DNA of 64,000 nucleotides, from the NCBI GenBank assembly GCA_030549495.1, contig JAUIRK010000008.1:310001-374000 (forward strand), in the 5' to 3' direction. Position 1 is the first letter of the stretch; every line of letters starts with the position of its first letter. Source of the DNA: Nectonema munidae. Its lineage: Eukaryota > Nematomorpha > Nectonematoida > Nectonematidae. Below are positions 1 to 40,045 of the stretch, in pieces. Position numbers and translations under genes: made by a program. The notes beneath the pieces were generated by a model. The model made no database searches and was not told where the DNA came from. It worked only from the letters and a program-made list of their open reading frames with translations.

Positions 1-754
1 AGAGTCGCTACATCTGTGAAATAAACTAACTACACCCTGACTATCACTAAACCGGAATTATTGAGGGGAAGAGGGTGCCGGTTTTTACACCAAATTAGCT
101 AATCATTCATATCTTGAAGTTAACTTATAAACTGTTATTTGTATACAATTTATTATATAAAATTTTTAGATTAAACTTTTCCCTTATACTTTTTATAAAT
201 TTTTCCCTTAAAAATAAACTCTCAACTTTTCAAGTTCTTGATTGATTATACTGGATCATTGATATAGTCAACGTGTGCTTACCTTTTAAACGAACTATCT
301 TAACTTTCCTACTTTATGACCTTAAATCAAATAAGGTAGTTAATAGTGGTTTAGTTAGTTTTACTCAACCTAACTCTATTATTTATGCATCTTGTGTGGT
401 TGTCTTCGTGACGCCTAATTGTTTTAGATTCGCTTTTTTAACCTCTGAAGAATAAAAAGAATCATTACTTGATACAAAAATTTATTTTGTTCCCATCATT
501 TCATACTATTTTCTTTTTAAAAATCTTTTCATTCATGCCTGAAATCCATTCCTTCAGAAGAAGGATCATTCCTTCTTCTTTTTATATTATTATGTAGAGA
601 GTCATATTTGATTATAATAAAAATTTATTAGTGTCTGCTGGCTCATCCTATTTATCACCTATTTTTAATAGAATTCGCTGACAATCAGTAATTAGAAGTT
701 TGTTAACTTCTAAAACTTAATTTCATCCCATTTGACAATTTTTTTTTCGTTTAG
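1..754. other. Probable intronic DNA before the first recognised exon
   Basis: AT-rich sequence with no domain I recognise. A 60-codon open frame at 273-455 has no supporting splice or protein signal. If the exon at 755 is real, this stretch is intron, because that exon needs an upstream donor and none was identified here. Confidence 0.4.
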
Positions 755-1211
755 TGGCATTTCGTCTCTGATTATGTCTCCTGGTGGTCAGTTGTTTTAT
801 TTGGCGTACCCAAGTTTATTTCATCACTTGTCCATCTCTTCCAGCATCAATTTGGGCGTTGAAGTCAAGATAATGCGAAATAGTTTCGATCCTCGAGAAT
901 CTTCTTTGTCCGTCAATAGCAACTTTGGAAGTGAAGATAACTTGTGTGTTTCTCTCAATAACAAATTGAGTGTGAGTAATTGTTCATTGGACGGAAGTGT
1001 TCCCACTTTTTACAATAATGGCGCCAAAGAAAATTTAACGAGTAAACAAAATAACAACGATTCTTCTTCGGAAATAGGTCGTGAATCAGGCACAAAAGTT
1101 ATCTCTGAAGTTCACCATACAAAATATCAAGCCAAGAAAGCTTTCATTCAAAATGGTGAGAATGTGTCCGAAAATTGCGTGCTTGAATGTTTTAGAGAGC
1201 AGAAATTTTAA
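755..1211 (+). CDS. Probable terminal coding exon of a gene entering from the left; product unknown
   Basis: A long pyrimidine run ending in CGTTTAG precedes position 755, a good splice acceptor. From there a frame stays open for 152 codons to a TAA at 1209-1211, needing two bases from the previous exon. The protein is polar, rich in Ser and Asn, with motifs such as SPGGQLFYL near its start and CVLECFREQKF at its end. It has no membrane segment or domain I recognise. An AATAAA signal follows about 400 bases after the stop. An in-frame ATG at 732 lies before the acceptor, so a single-exon reading is also possible. I do not recognise the family. An acceptor, a long frame and a poly(A) signal in order make a real terminal exon more likely than chance. 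Confidence 0.5.
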
Positions 1212-1618
1212 CTTTCCAAAGTATTCCTTATCCAATCACAACTCAGCTTAGTAAATTCAAACGACTTCTTCTAGTCCAGGAATCCTATCAAAACATTCCA
1301 AAATCTCTGTTGCAAGCTGTATCATTCCGCTGTGTGTCGACGTCATCAGTAATTTCCTACTCCTCATCACATCAAATTTTCTAATACTTTTTTATGAATA
1401 CCTTTAGCACATTCTGTCCTAAAAAATTTACACACTTTGAATACTCACTATTGTGATTTTACTTTGGTTTTTTGTTATTTTATTCATTTTGAAACTTTAA
1501 TTCATTTTTACCCACGTGTATATAGGTTTATCTATTTATAAAATCATTCTTTTATCCATAAACATTTCCATAAGTTATTTTATTTCTAGTTTTAGAGTTT
1601 TTAACAATCTTTTACCAA

Positions 1619-1624
1619 AATAAA
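1619..1624 (+). terminator. Candidate poly(A) signal for the 755-1211 exon
   Basis: A canonical AATAAA hexamer lies about 410 bases after the stop codon and is followed by T-rich DNA. This placement suits a 3' UTR, but in such AT-rich sequence the hexamer occurs by chance fairly often. Confidence 0.35.
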
Positions 1625-2607
1625 TTTTTTGTTTTCAAAAAGCCTACATTATTTTTGGTGTACGGTAAATTTTGCGATGGTGGAATGCCTGATTATGACC
1701 ACTGCTAAAATAAGATAACTCTCAGAAACTATTGATTTAAATCAGTGATCAATATTTGCTTTTTTTTTATTAACTTTTAATCTACATGTGGCAATTTATT
1801 ACCTATATCAAATTAATGGTAAATTAATATAAAAAGTAACATAAAAATAATAATGATTTAAAAAAGAGAGTCATATATAAATAATATATTTGTTTATTCG
1901 ATGTTTTATCGACAGATATTTTTATTCGGCATTGAGTTGACCAAGAAACGCTATTTATATATACACCGCTTTCATATGCTGTTAAAATTTAGTGCTTTAT
2001 TCTCAGAATTTTAATTGCACAATGATAAATCGTAGAAACTTTTTTGTTTTAAAATTTGAATGAAAACTTACTTTGTCCTACAGTGTGATGTATAAAAGCG
2101 AAAACCGGAGAGTTGCACGTCTTTTTATACTAAAATCTATCTTCACACAACCTAAAAATTCTTATTTTCTCCTTGCTATTTCACATTTTCTTTTTTGTAC
2201 ATCGACCATCAGTATTATAACCGTAGTTACGTTTTAAACGCTCTCTAAACCAATCCTGTATTTCAATATCTAGTGTGCCTCATATGACTACAATTGTCTC
2301 GTTCAAGAACAGAAATATTCTAGCATCTGACTACCGCTTTTTGAACTTTTTTTTATTAATTTTTTTTAAAAAATTGATTGTATCTATTCTATACCTATGT
2401 CAGTATATCTAGAAAAAGTAAATTTATATAACTACCTAATTTTTACATTGATAGGTTAGGTTAATCCTTCAGACACAACATGATGTAGTTAAGATGCCTA
2501 GTCAGAAAATAATTTTAATATTTCAGACGAGTTTTTATTGCACAATGGTTAAAGTGTTTTTTTTAAAGTAATTTGTTAATATTTAATAAAAATCGTGATT
2601 TTATTTT
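1625..2607. other. Non-coding AT-rich stretch
   Basis: No open frame with recognisable protein similarity and no clear repeat structure was seen. Confidence 0.4.
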
Positions 2608-2715
2608 CCCATTAACGACCAGAATAATCAGAAGATTTGTATTAAAAAGCATTTATAAATGCAGACGATTTTATTTTTGTAAAGGGCACATATGTCAACT
2701 GTGGTCGATAACCGT
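2608..2715. repeat. MITE, piggyBac-type termini, decayed copy
   Basis: The stretch begins CCCATTAACGACCAGAATAA and ends in an imperfect inverted version (GTGGTCGATAACCG). Its interior matches the MITE at 61665-61782, in the opposite orientation, over most of its length. The flanking TTAA target sites seen at the other copy are degraded here to TTTT and TTTA. It has no coding capacity. Confidence 0.6.
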
Positions 2716-2767
2716 TTAAAATAAATTTGCGTGAACCAAAGTTCACGTTTCTCTCAATATCCCTTAT

Positions 2768-2822
2768 ACGAGGGGTAGGCGAACTTTTTAGTGAAAAGGC
2801 TGCATGGTATTTTGAAATATGC
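2768..2822. repeat. Possible hAT-type terminal remnant
   Basis: The sequence GAGGGGTAGGCGAACTTTTT resembles the CAGGGGT-type ends common in hAT elements. No partner end or target duplication was found, so this is only a resemblance. Confidence 0.25.
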
Positions 2823-2894
2823 AATATTTAAGCTAAGCAAGACAAAGGCTTTAAAGGCTTAAATCCGTATTTACGGATTAAATAGGATTCTTCT

Positions 2895-3285
2895 ACCCGT
2901 AAAGTCTCGTAAGGATACCCGTAAAGTCTCGTAAGGATACCCGTAAAGTCTCGTAAGGATACCCGTAAAGTCTCGTAAGGATACCCGTAAAGTCTCGTAA
3001 GGATACCCGTAAAGTCTCGTAAGGATACCCGTAAAGTCTCGTAAGGATACCCGTAAAGTTCGTAAGGATACCCGTAAAGTCTCGTAAGGATACCCGTAAA
3101 GTCTCGTAAGGATACCCGTAAAGTCTCGTAAGGATACCCGTAAAGTCTCGTAAGGATACCCGTAAAGTCTCGTAAGGATACCCGTAAAGTCTCGTAAGGA
3201 TACCCGTAAAGTCTCGTAAGGATACCCGTAAAGTCTCGTAAGGATACCTGTAAAGTCTCGTAAGGATACCCGTAAAGTCTCGTAA
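2895..3285. repeat. 22-bp minisatellite, about 18 units
   Basis: Near-perfect head-to-tail copies of a 22-bp unit, CCCGTAAAGTCTCGTAAGGA plus two bases. One unit near 3055 is a base or two shorter and one near 3247 carries a C-to-T change; the others are essentially identical. The unit contains two CGTAA cores about 11-12 bases apart, suggesting it grew from a shorter ancestral repeat. The long minus-strand open frame across the array is a consequence of the unit lacking stops and is not a gene. Low divergence implies recent expansion or homogenisation. Confidence 0.95.
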
Positions 3286-3286
3286 T

Positions 3287-3780
3287 TAGTATTAAAAAGA
3301 AATTTGTAAAATCAGATTCTACAATGTCATTCTTTATGGATCTGTAGGCTGGAATGTAAAGACTTTTGAACAAAGCATACTACAAATAACAGAAAGAGCT
3401 ATCCTGAAAGATGTGCAGAGTGCAAAGAAGTGCAATTAAAATGAACACAAAAGAGCTCATGAAAAGATTAGACAGAAGAAGACATTGTTGAATTTGTATA
3501 AGATGAAACAGTCTGATATGGTTATGCCATGTTCTTAGACAAGACAATGAAAAAGGAATCAAGGAAGCTTTGAATTTTGAAATTAGTGGTAAAAGAGAAA
3601 AGGGGCATCCAAAAGTCATCTGGAAAGAAAACAAGTTAAAAGGCTTGGGATGAAAGAAATAGATGCGCTTGAAAGAAGAAAGTGGAGGCGTGAATTGTCA
3701 ATCGGCGCAACAGTGGTCAGTGACCCCTTGCTAATGGGATAACAACTGACCTAAATAAATGATGATGATGATGATGATAA
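3287..3780 (+). mobile_element. LINE 3' end (RTE-like), truncated, with short tandem tail
   Basis: Plus-strand translation shows the distal part of a LINE reverse transcriptase: VILYGSVGWN, then ILQITERAIL, then in another frame LCHVLRQDNEKGIKEALNF and KREKGHPKVIWKE. These correspond to the 'YG.E.W', 'GHVLRM' and 'RGRP..RW' blocks near the C-terminus of RTE-class LINEs. Several stops and frame changes separate the blocks. The element ends in a run of GAT/ATG triplets at about 3751-3780, the kind of tail RTE elements have. The 5' part is absent, as usual for 5'-truncated insertions. Assignment to RTE is by these blocks and the tail only. Confidence 0.7.
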
Positions 3781-3869
3781 AAACTACTGTTCAAAATTAT
3801 ATGCAATTGCAAGAAGATTCTACTAATTCCTGTAAAAACGAATTTCAAGTAGTTTAAAAGTGATAAAAT

Positions 3870-5000
3870 AGAGGAAGTTTTTTGGACATGCTTCTAGAAG
3901 GCGCGGACCGGTATATACGTATTTCAGGAAGATTAATTCAAGAAAAAGGTTTAATGACAGTCAAAAACCTTGATCCACGAGAATATAAAGCACCTACTGG
4001 TTGATTCGCTAAGTTTCGTTTTCGTCACATATATCTTGTAAAAATTCGGTTGAAAAAGCTGATGTGAATTTAAAAACTGTTGACGATTGGAAGAATAAAA
4101 TAACTTGCATATTGAAAAAGGATTTTTATAACACGTATAAGTTTGGTTTATTTTATGGCGCTCAACGTGACAGATTGCTTACAACAAAATGCAAAGATTG
4201 AACGGTGGATAAAATCAGAGGAACGCAACTGTTTCAGAATTTGCATGGAGAGTTTGAACGCGTTTTTGTTAATGGAAAGTCCGCGTTCAAACTCGCTCTT
4301 TTCGAAATTGAATCTTAAAATTTTATGAGTTATATAGATATAAAATTCCAAGCTTGGAATTAAAGTAAAATTTTTGAAGATTGGATCATGGATTTTGATA
4401 AAAATAGCAATAAACCATACACCCCTTTACTTCAACTTTTAGATCAAGGGTTATATCACACACTAAAAGAAGTTGCAAAAAATCCTGAATGAAATTTTGA
4501 ACAGAATGCATAGTGTAAAAACAGCTTCATGTTTCGTTAAAATAAATTATAGTTTTGGAATGGGAACATGTGAATGGATAGATAAATGCATAAAAGGATA
4601 CAAAATCAATGATTTTGAAATGTTTTGAAAAATGTGAATTTCTTGTGGAAAAAAGCATAAACGAAACAGGTGGTAGAGATGAATGATACGTTCTACCTAT
4701 TCTTCCAAAGATGTAAGAACCAATTAGTGAAAATATTAGTATTGATGACGTTGCTTCAGTTGCAGAAAAACTGTTCCGATTGGAAGGAAAAATTTTTCAG
4801 CAATGTCTTTAATAACAACGATGCTTGCATATGAACCAAATAAAACAGAAGAAGATAAAACCTTGAAGGATAAAGAAATATCAAATATAAAATCATTTAA
4901 AAGATAATCGCGAAATTTATCATCTTCTATGTAATGTTGAAGATTCTTTGAAATCAAAATAATAATAATAACAGAAACTTTTTCAGTTTACACTTTATAT
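3870..5000 (+). mobile_element. Tigger/pogo-type DNA transposon, decayed transposase
   Basis: Fragments in plus-strand frames follow the order of a Tigger transposase. First comes the CENP-B-like helix-turn-helix region (RLIQEKGLMTVKNL, then YKAPTG and FAKFRFRH, with a stop where a Trp is expected). Next comes the start of the DDE domain (DDWKNKITCILKKDF, then FGLFYGAQRDRLL, then GKSAFKLALFEIES). Later a short LLQLLDQGLYHTLKEVAKN matches the 'QPLDQGII' block. The middle of the DDE domain between these seems deleted. No terminal inverted repeats were found. It is clearly dead: there are many stops and frame changes and the catalytic core is incomplete. It differs from the TIR-bounded copy at 27960-29517. 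Confidence 0.7.
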
Positions 5001-5688
5001 TTTATCTTCAGTTGCATGATTGTCAAGATGTTAAAAGAAACTAGCTGACAAATTGTTAAGAATATGTGATTATCCTTTCAAGTGGGAACACTTTGTTGAA
5101 TTTCACAGTAAAATATAAAAGGAAATTATTCTTTGATAACAAATGAGCTGAGGTTAGCAATAAAAGTAAAGACGCTTTCAGATTCTTTTAAACCCATTTT
5201 CTACATCATATTTTCCAACGAGATTCATAGGAAAGGAAACAGGAAGATTGGACAGAGAATGAAATTTTGGATAAAAATATCGAACAAACCAAAGTACAAA
5301 AGTATGGTTTAAAATAGAGAAGATGGTAATAAAGAAATGAAAGATGTAAAAAGACTTTTAATTTGATCTCCACAAAGAAAAATCAGCCGACATTTGCTCT
5401 ATTAAGATTAGATACTTAATCTAAAGGAAAAATGTTTAGAATGTTTCATTTAAGTTTCAAATTAATTTTTTTTTGCATTTTTTAAAACTCTAACATGTAC
5501 TCATGAAAATATAGCATTTTGATTCTTTATATATAAAATATTTCCTTTCACAAAAGTTTTTCAGGCGCTTTTTGGGTCAGAAATATTTTAGAGGACCCTG
5601 CATTCAAATACGTTTGTGTCGTTGTAATGAAATAAATTTCTCTATTTATTTTCAAATTGTTTGGTGAGTTTAAAATTTTATAGGCTGT
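5001..5688. other. AT-rich stretch, perhaps the 3' part of the Tigger remnant
   Basis: No clear protein similarity was seen. The stretch may hold decayed C-terminal Tigger sequence, but I could not align it. Confidence 0.3.
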
Positions 5689-5984
5689 GTAGGGCTACTC
5701 AACTATTATAAGCAAAGGTCCAGTTAGACAAGTTCCAATGTGTGCATAGGTCCAAAAAATTTTATCACATGAAATGAAGAAAATAAAACAGCCATCTCAG
5801 AAAAGAATAATAAAATTATAATTTCATTAACAAATCAATGTTCATTTTAATAAAAAATATTGATTCAAAAATCAATAATATGATTTAAAACCAGCCATTG
5901 CAGTTGGCCTGGGGTCCAACTACAACACTCAAAAGGTCCGAATTCGGACCGCGGGCCACCAATTGAGTACCTCTGCCTTAGTGT
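5689..5984. repeat. hAT-type MITE
   Basis: The left end TAGGGCTACTCAACTATTAT and the reverse complement of the right end, CAGAGGTACTCAATTGGTGG, share a CAG.GG.ACTCAA core. Both ends lead into GGTCC-containing sub-terminal sequence. The 'GGTACTCAATTGGTGGCCCG' style is typical of hAT termini. No protein is encoded. A good 8-bp target duplication was not found, so the exact ends are approximate. Confidence 0.6.
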
Positions 5985-6474
5985 ACCTAATAAAAAGCTA
6001 TCTACCCACATTCGCTTAAAAATACTTTCTAAACATTATTCAGCAATCTCTAGAATGTGTTTATTAAATATTTTAAACTCTGAACTTTTTCCCGCAACCC
6101 AAAAACTTATTTTGTCGAACCACTGGGTTCTGAGGAATCCACTCTACCAAACTCTGTATAATAAATGAATATTTTCATTAATTAATTATCATCATATATT
6201 TATTCACCATATTTGAAAACAAAATAGGAGAGTATGTGTATTGTAATAGTGACATATACATCCATGATAATGTTGCCGTTGATGAGGATTATAATAAAGT
6301 TGTATAAAAAGTAAAAAAACGCGTGTATATCATCGTATCTTGCTTCTAAAAAATATAGGGAGAAAAAGGGGCTTAAATGTGATGTAAAAAAAATGATCTG
6401 AGCCAAGTCTAGGATAGCGCTTCTTTAAATTTAGGATTTGTAAATAGACACATCTTGAGTATTTAAATAATAAT

Positions 6475-6480
6475 TTTAAT
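6475..6480 (-). terminator. Candidate poly(A) signal (ATTAAA) of the metalloprotease gene
   Basis: On the minus strand an ATTAAA hexamer lies about 85 bases after the stop of the last exon. It is a common AATAAA variant and the only good candidate close downstream. Confidence 0.4.
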
Positions 6481-6564
6481 TAGTGAGAAGCAGTGTAGGT
6501 TTGTGGATACTCGTAGACACCCTTCTCAATTTTCTTGGGGCAAGCAGAATCACGGAAGGCAAAG

Positions 6565-35514
<28,950 letters not shown>

Positions 35515-35525
35515 TTCGGTATAAT

Positions 35526-35680
35526 AGGTCAATGAACTCACCAACAAAAACGTTTTTGTTGTAACTTTCAATCGTTTGAATTGGTATTTAGTCCTAATCA
35601 GAAGAACTCTCGTAACTCATTGTGGATCGATAGGTCATTGAACTCATCAACAAAAACTTTTTTATTGTAACTTTTTTTAA
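35526..35680. repeat. Direct duplication of about 45 bases upstream of exon 1
   Basis: Sequence at about 35526-35567 (CAAAAACGTTTTTGTTGTAA) recurs at about 35630-35672 with few changes, about 104 bases apart. Both lie in the presumed 5' UTR or promoter of the metalloprotease gene. Confidence 0.6.
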
Positions 35681-35710
35681 GTTGACACATTCCAAAAACC
35701 TTTTTCTCGC

Positions 35711-35729
35711 TTATAAACAATTACACGTG
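35711..35729 (-). promoter_or_regulatory. Candidate TATA box and E-box
   Basis: On the minus strand a CACGTG palindrome (35724-35729) is followed closely by TTTATAAGC. They lie about 200 bases upstream of the chosen start codon, a reasonable core-promoter position. In AT-rich DNA a TATA match alone is weak evidence. Confidence 0.25.
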
Positions 35730-37269
35730 AACGAAACACCACCCAGGACACCTAACCTCGAAAACAGTTAGCGAGTTACTATGTAACTACGTGGTAGCAG
35801 TTTTACGGCAGGGCCAAACTTTTGCGCTTGTGTCACACTTCAGTCCACTTAATCTTCTGGTGCAACACATGCATCATTCGATCTTCATGCTTGGAAAATG
35901 ATCTAATGATGTGATTATTCACATTGATTAGTTGTTTTTATACATTTGTGTTTTCTTTAACTTCCACTGCAAGCATATGCTTGAAAAGATCATTTTATTT
36001 GTTCTAGGCATAATAGTTTGTAAAATGTATGTTAAGAAATAAGAGTAAAAAGTCTATTGGCAATCTTTACGCTTTAGTAATCCACACAGCCCAACATAAT
36101 TTTTCCTTCAAGTGCGACAGATGTTTTAATCAAAAATTTTCAATGATAAATATAAATATATTCCATTTACACTTCAAATTTGTCCTTTTCAAATACATCT
36201 TTTTTCCATTTGAATTTCTATTTTGTATTTTTTTTTCGTTTTGCGCTTTTGATGCATTCCTATTTTTTTTTTAATATTAAAATGTGAAATAACCAGAAAC
36301 CGGTGTGCAAGTGAGAAACTTCTTATTAGTTTACTAAACCTGAAAGCACTTTCTTTCTACGTATTTCAAGGACAAAAATATTGGCTATAACCGGGCGCAC
36401 TATGATTTTTACCTCGCTATGTTATTTTTGATTATTGCATTTTTTTTTATGATTTATACAATTTAAACTTCATTTTATGCGGTATTCTATAGATATAGTC
36501 TACAGCCGATTTTAGACATTAATCATTTAATTTAAGAGTAAGCACATAGTCAATATAAACACAGTTTTCTATGATCGCATATGTATTGCTACAAATTATC
36601 GTTATAACTACGGCAGTTAAAAGTCAATAAAGTCAGCTTTTGAACTCTCCACAAAGTCAACAAAGGTTAACTTTTTATTAATAGGTCAACTTTTTTAATA
36701 GTCCATTTTTTGCAAGTAATCTAGATTTTGTAAAAATTTAACAAGTTAACAAACAAAGAGAGAGTATTTCACAAGCCAACTATAAAATATATTTCATCTT
36801 TTTTATTTAAAATTTATTTGACCTTTTCGAAAGAGAATTTTTTAAAATATCACATGGCATCGTACAATGATTATATTTAATACTAAATGACAAAAGTGAT
36901 TATAGAATAATTTTTCATTTCAATTTTCTTACAAATAAAGTCAACTTTTCAAAATCGTTAGGCCAATTTTTGAAGGATTTATAGCTTAATTTTTTTACCC
37001 CTAGTTATAACTAATAAATGGATACAAGGACGCCGTAGCAAATTTTCACATGTGGTTTCAGAAGCCCAACGATTTTGATATGATATCCGTGGTATTTTTC
37101 ATGGATAATTCGGCCTCAAGACAATATTAATAGCAATATTTTTAGAGGCCAAATTCTCTAGAGGCTGAATTGTCCAAGGGCCAAATTTCCTTGAGATCGA
37201 ATTGACATGCTTTCATGTAACTTACATGTTTTATCGATAAAGGTACGGAAAAGCTAAATGCTTGTATCA

Positions 37270-37350
37270 AACTATTAGGAAAGAAGGGATGTGGGTCGAA
37301 CCCAAGGCCTTGAGTTATTGAGCCCTAGTATTTAACCAACTTTACTCAAG
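37270..37350 (-). repeat. tRNA-like sequence, probable SINE head fragment
   Basis: The minus strand carries GGGTTCGACCC, a good pol III B box. About 45 bases before it is a GTTGGTTAAATAC stretch loosely resembling an A box. It lacks a proper acceptor stem and cloverleaf, so a decayed tRNA-derived SINE is more likely than a tRNA gene. Confidence 0.4.
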
Positions 37351-37958
37351 CCGATTTAAAAGTAAATCACTGTTTGACATTTCTGTGTCATATTTTCTTT
37401 CTCATGATCATGATATAGTTGATTCTGAATTTTGTTCAAGCTGACAAACTGTTGTAGGAAGGATCGATATGTGCTCTACCATTGTTTGCCTTTTCAAATG
37501 AACTAATTCTACCTTTGTTTCACCTTTTGTTTTCCTTCCTTTGCTTAGACCAGTAATAAAATTGAGTTTTTTCTCCTGTAATTCTACATAAAAATAATAA
37601 ACTTTACTTTATTTAGGTTTTTTAAAAAAAGTTAACATCAAAAATTAGGTAAAATTTTTTTTTAAATATGATCACATATTTTATTTCTTTGCGACATTTT
37701 AGTATTTCTTAAATTGTTATGATTAAAGAGTTTAGAATAGTATAAAAAACAATTTTTGGGAAAAATTTTTTCCAACCAGCAAACATTACACAATCTTAAA
37801 CACAATCAATTTGAACACATGTTAAAACAATTTTAAAATCTAATCTCTAATTTGACATTTTAATTAAAATATATTTTTTAAAGAAGTAACATATTGAAAT
37901 GAAAAAAAGGATGTGAGGAGAAGAAATAGGATGAAAACATTAAATAAGAAAATTCAAA

Positions 37959-38222
37959 TTGGATTTAGAAAGTGTTCGTGAATTTTTCTCACACACATAT
38001 AAAAATACAAATTTCATCAAGACAGAAATCTACAGAGAATTTGAAAAAATTACTGGTAAACAAGATAAATTTCAAGCAAAACACTTTTTACATGTTTTTT
38101 TTATTATGCAGAAATTAAAAAAAACATTAATTAATTTTTTACAAATCTTCGAACAATTTTTGATCGCACGCGCCATAACTAATGAACTGCTTTTCAAAAT
38201 CAATTTGAATTCCCCTCTCTAA
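37959..38222 (+). other. Unrecognised 87-codon open frame
   Basis: It reads FSHTYKNTNFIKTEIYREFE and ITGKQDKFQAKHF near its start and is Lys/Phe-rich. The composition is protein-like, but no motif, splice site or neighbour supports it. It may be a fragment of a mobile-element protein. Confidence 0.2.
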
Positions 38223-38314
38223 TTTGTATGTCCAAGAAAAAATAAAAATTGATATAACATTTTCTTCTTTTGAAAGAAAAAAAGTTACAAACATACAAGT
38301 AAAGTTGCACTTAC

Positions 38315-38383
38315 AAACTGTTGCCCACGATTCTGAGTAAATTCGTATATGAAACTTATCAAGGTAACGAAAGGAATAATCAT
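38315..38383 (-). CDS. Candidate first exon (possible alternative start of the metalloprotease gene)
   Basis: ATG at 38383 opens MIIPFVTLISFIYEFTQNRG followed by QQF and a consensus GTAAGT donor in phase 0. The short hydrophobic N-terminus could be a signal peptide. Phase 0 would allow splicing to exon 2 at 31192. There is no direct evidence for that joining. Confidence 0.25.
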
Positions 38384-39720
38384 GAATACCTTTTCTTTAC
38401 GAATATTTTGTTAGCACACAAAGAGGCTACGGAATAAAAGTTCAAGGTCACATTTTAAAATGAATCTACCTCAACATTTCTTGATCTAGCGCAAAAACAA
38501 ACGTTTTTATGCTTTGCATATTTATATACTCTAAAAAAAATAAAAAGCGTCATCCTGTATAATGCTTTTTCGCCATTACTATAACTAAAGTTATCATTCA
38601 AAAAAACTTCTAAGAGATAAAGACATCCTAACCAAAAATGTTATATGAATGAACACAACTGTCAACTATAAAGATATTAATTACCTCATGAAATTTTACA
38701 AATTCAAATTGTTCGTAATAACATCAGAAAATCCATTTTTAAAGTTAAAGTTCAAAAGGACTATACTCGCAAAAGTACGCTGCCACCCGCGGTGTTAAAA
38801 TACGTGTATATAATTAAATAGTTTCCTGTTGCTCCCCCAAACTGAAAACTAAATTCATGTATTTAATTAATTAATTATATACACTTTATATTTTTTTCTG
38901 ACTTTCAAGGAACTGACTTTCATGAGAGAAATGTAAAACTACCTTTATTTTCCTCCAGATCTAATTCCAGGTATCATTAATCTTTGAGATGCTGTGATCG
39001 ACGACTTAAAGATCTCTTATCACATTTGTACTTTATGCTCGTAATAATAATCATCATTTTTACTTTATCTACACTATAGGAGTTTTTTTTATATTTATTC
39101 TGCTTTTAAACAATTTAAAATTTTCCTGCTCAATTTTACTGCTCCAAAGCAAGATAGAAGATGTCTTTATAGCGTTTTAAATTTAGGCCTGAACATACAC
39201 TTCAATAAAAAATTATATATGTTTTGTCAAAATTAAAGTTTTACACAATTTTGTAATAGAAAATCTTTAGGAAAAGCGCAACATTATTGATTACAGTAAA
39301 AAGTAGTTGTATTAGGCAGCGTAGGGGATCAGCCATATGGCAAATTGCTTAATGCCCGTTTGGCAGGTTTTGTAATGCACTGAAAAAATTGTGTCAAAAG
39401 AAAATAAAGTCTTGAATCAATAATTTTAACACCTTTTTCCAATACCCATTTTTATTTAAGAGATAAAAGCTTGTTTTAGCTTTTATTAGTTTTTTTATTT
39501 GATTAGAAATGTAGATACCTCTTTGATAGTTCAACCGGTTGAGAGAAGAGAACAAGTTTATTTATCATAGAGTGAAGATAACAAGGTTTACATACACACA
39601 TAAAAATAATATAGATATGGAATATAACAAAAGATAGCTGCAAAGCATGTTACGAATCCTTTATTTATCTGGAAGTTATTTTTACCTCAAGAATTTATTC
39701 GTCAAGTTTTCGTTTTTACA
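38384..39720. other. Non-coding AT-rich stretch
   Basis: No gene or repeat structure was recognised. The end nearest 39720 probably includes 5' sequence of the following piggyBac element. Confidence 0.35.
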
Positions 39721-39728
39721 AAAAAAAC

Positions 39729-40045
39729 TTGGAAGAATACATGAAAAATACTGAAAATGTTCCGAATGAAGTAAAATCTTTCTACAATGACTTTAAAGTG
39801 GAAAAAATTCTTGGCTATATTTCTATTCTTTATATGCTTGGAATAGAGGGTGATCAAACAATCCCATTTGACAGCCTATACAGCAGTCAAAGAGCACACT
39901 TTATGAAAGCGGTTATGAGTAAAAATGATCTTAAGCTTATTATCAGATTTTTGAGCTTTGATGTTCCACAAGAAAGAAATCAAAATGTCGATAAAATAAT
40001 GGCAGTTTGCTTATTGAATGACCACTTCTACAATGTCTTCCATAA
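39729..40045 (+). mobile_element. piggyBac-type transposase, N-terminal half of DDE region
   Basis: The frame has ILGYISILYMLGIEGDQTIP then MSKNDLKLIIRFLSFDVPQE and NVDKIMAVC. It matches the piggyBac 'F.GI.ILMG ... YW ... MS..RF..ILR.LHF.D ...' block. The second part resumes at about 41169 after a LINE fragment. The two parts together span most of the transposase. Confidence 0.8.

Larger units (their letters stand above)
35730..38314. other. Upstream intergenic DNA
   Basis: Mostly AT-rich and unrecognised. It holds the second copy of the dispersed repeat (37497-37567), a tRNA-like stretch (37270-37350) and a short repeat near 37090-37210 with GGCC/GGATAATT motifs. The frame at 36029-36274 is not supported. 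Confidence 0.35.

Noticed and set aside
2895-3285. CRISPR array
   Set aside because: The repeats are directly adjacent with no unique spacers, and the context is eukaryotic.
2828-3373. 181-codon minus-strand frame with repeated RLYGYPYETL
   Set aside because: It is only the 22-bp minisatellite read in rotating frames; the unit lacks stops on that strand.
37270-37350. tRNA gene
   Set aside because: The B box is good but the rest does not fold into a proper tRNA by eye. It is better explained as a SINE remnant.
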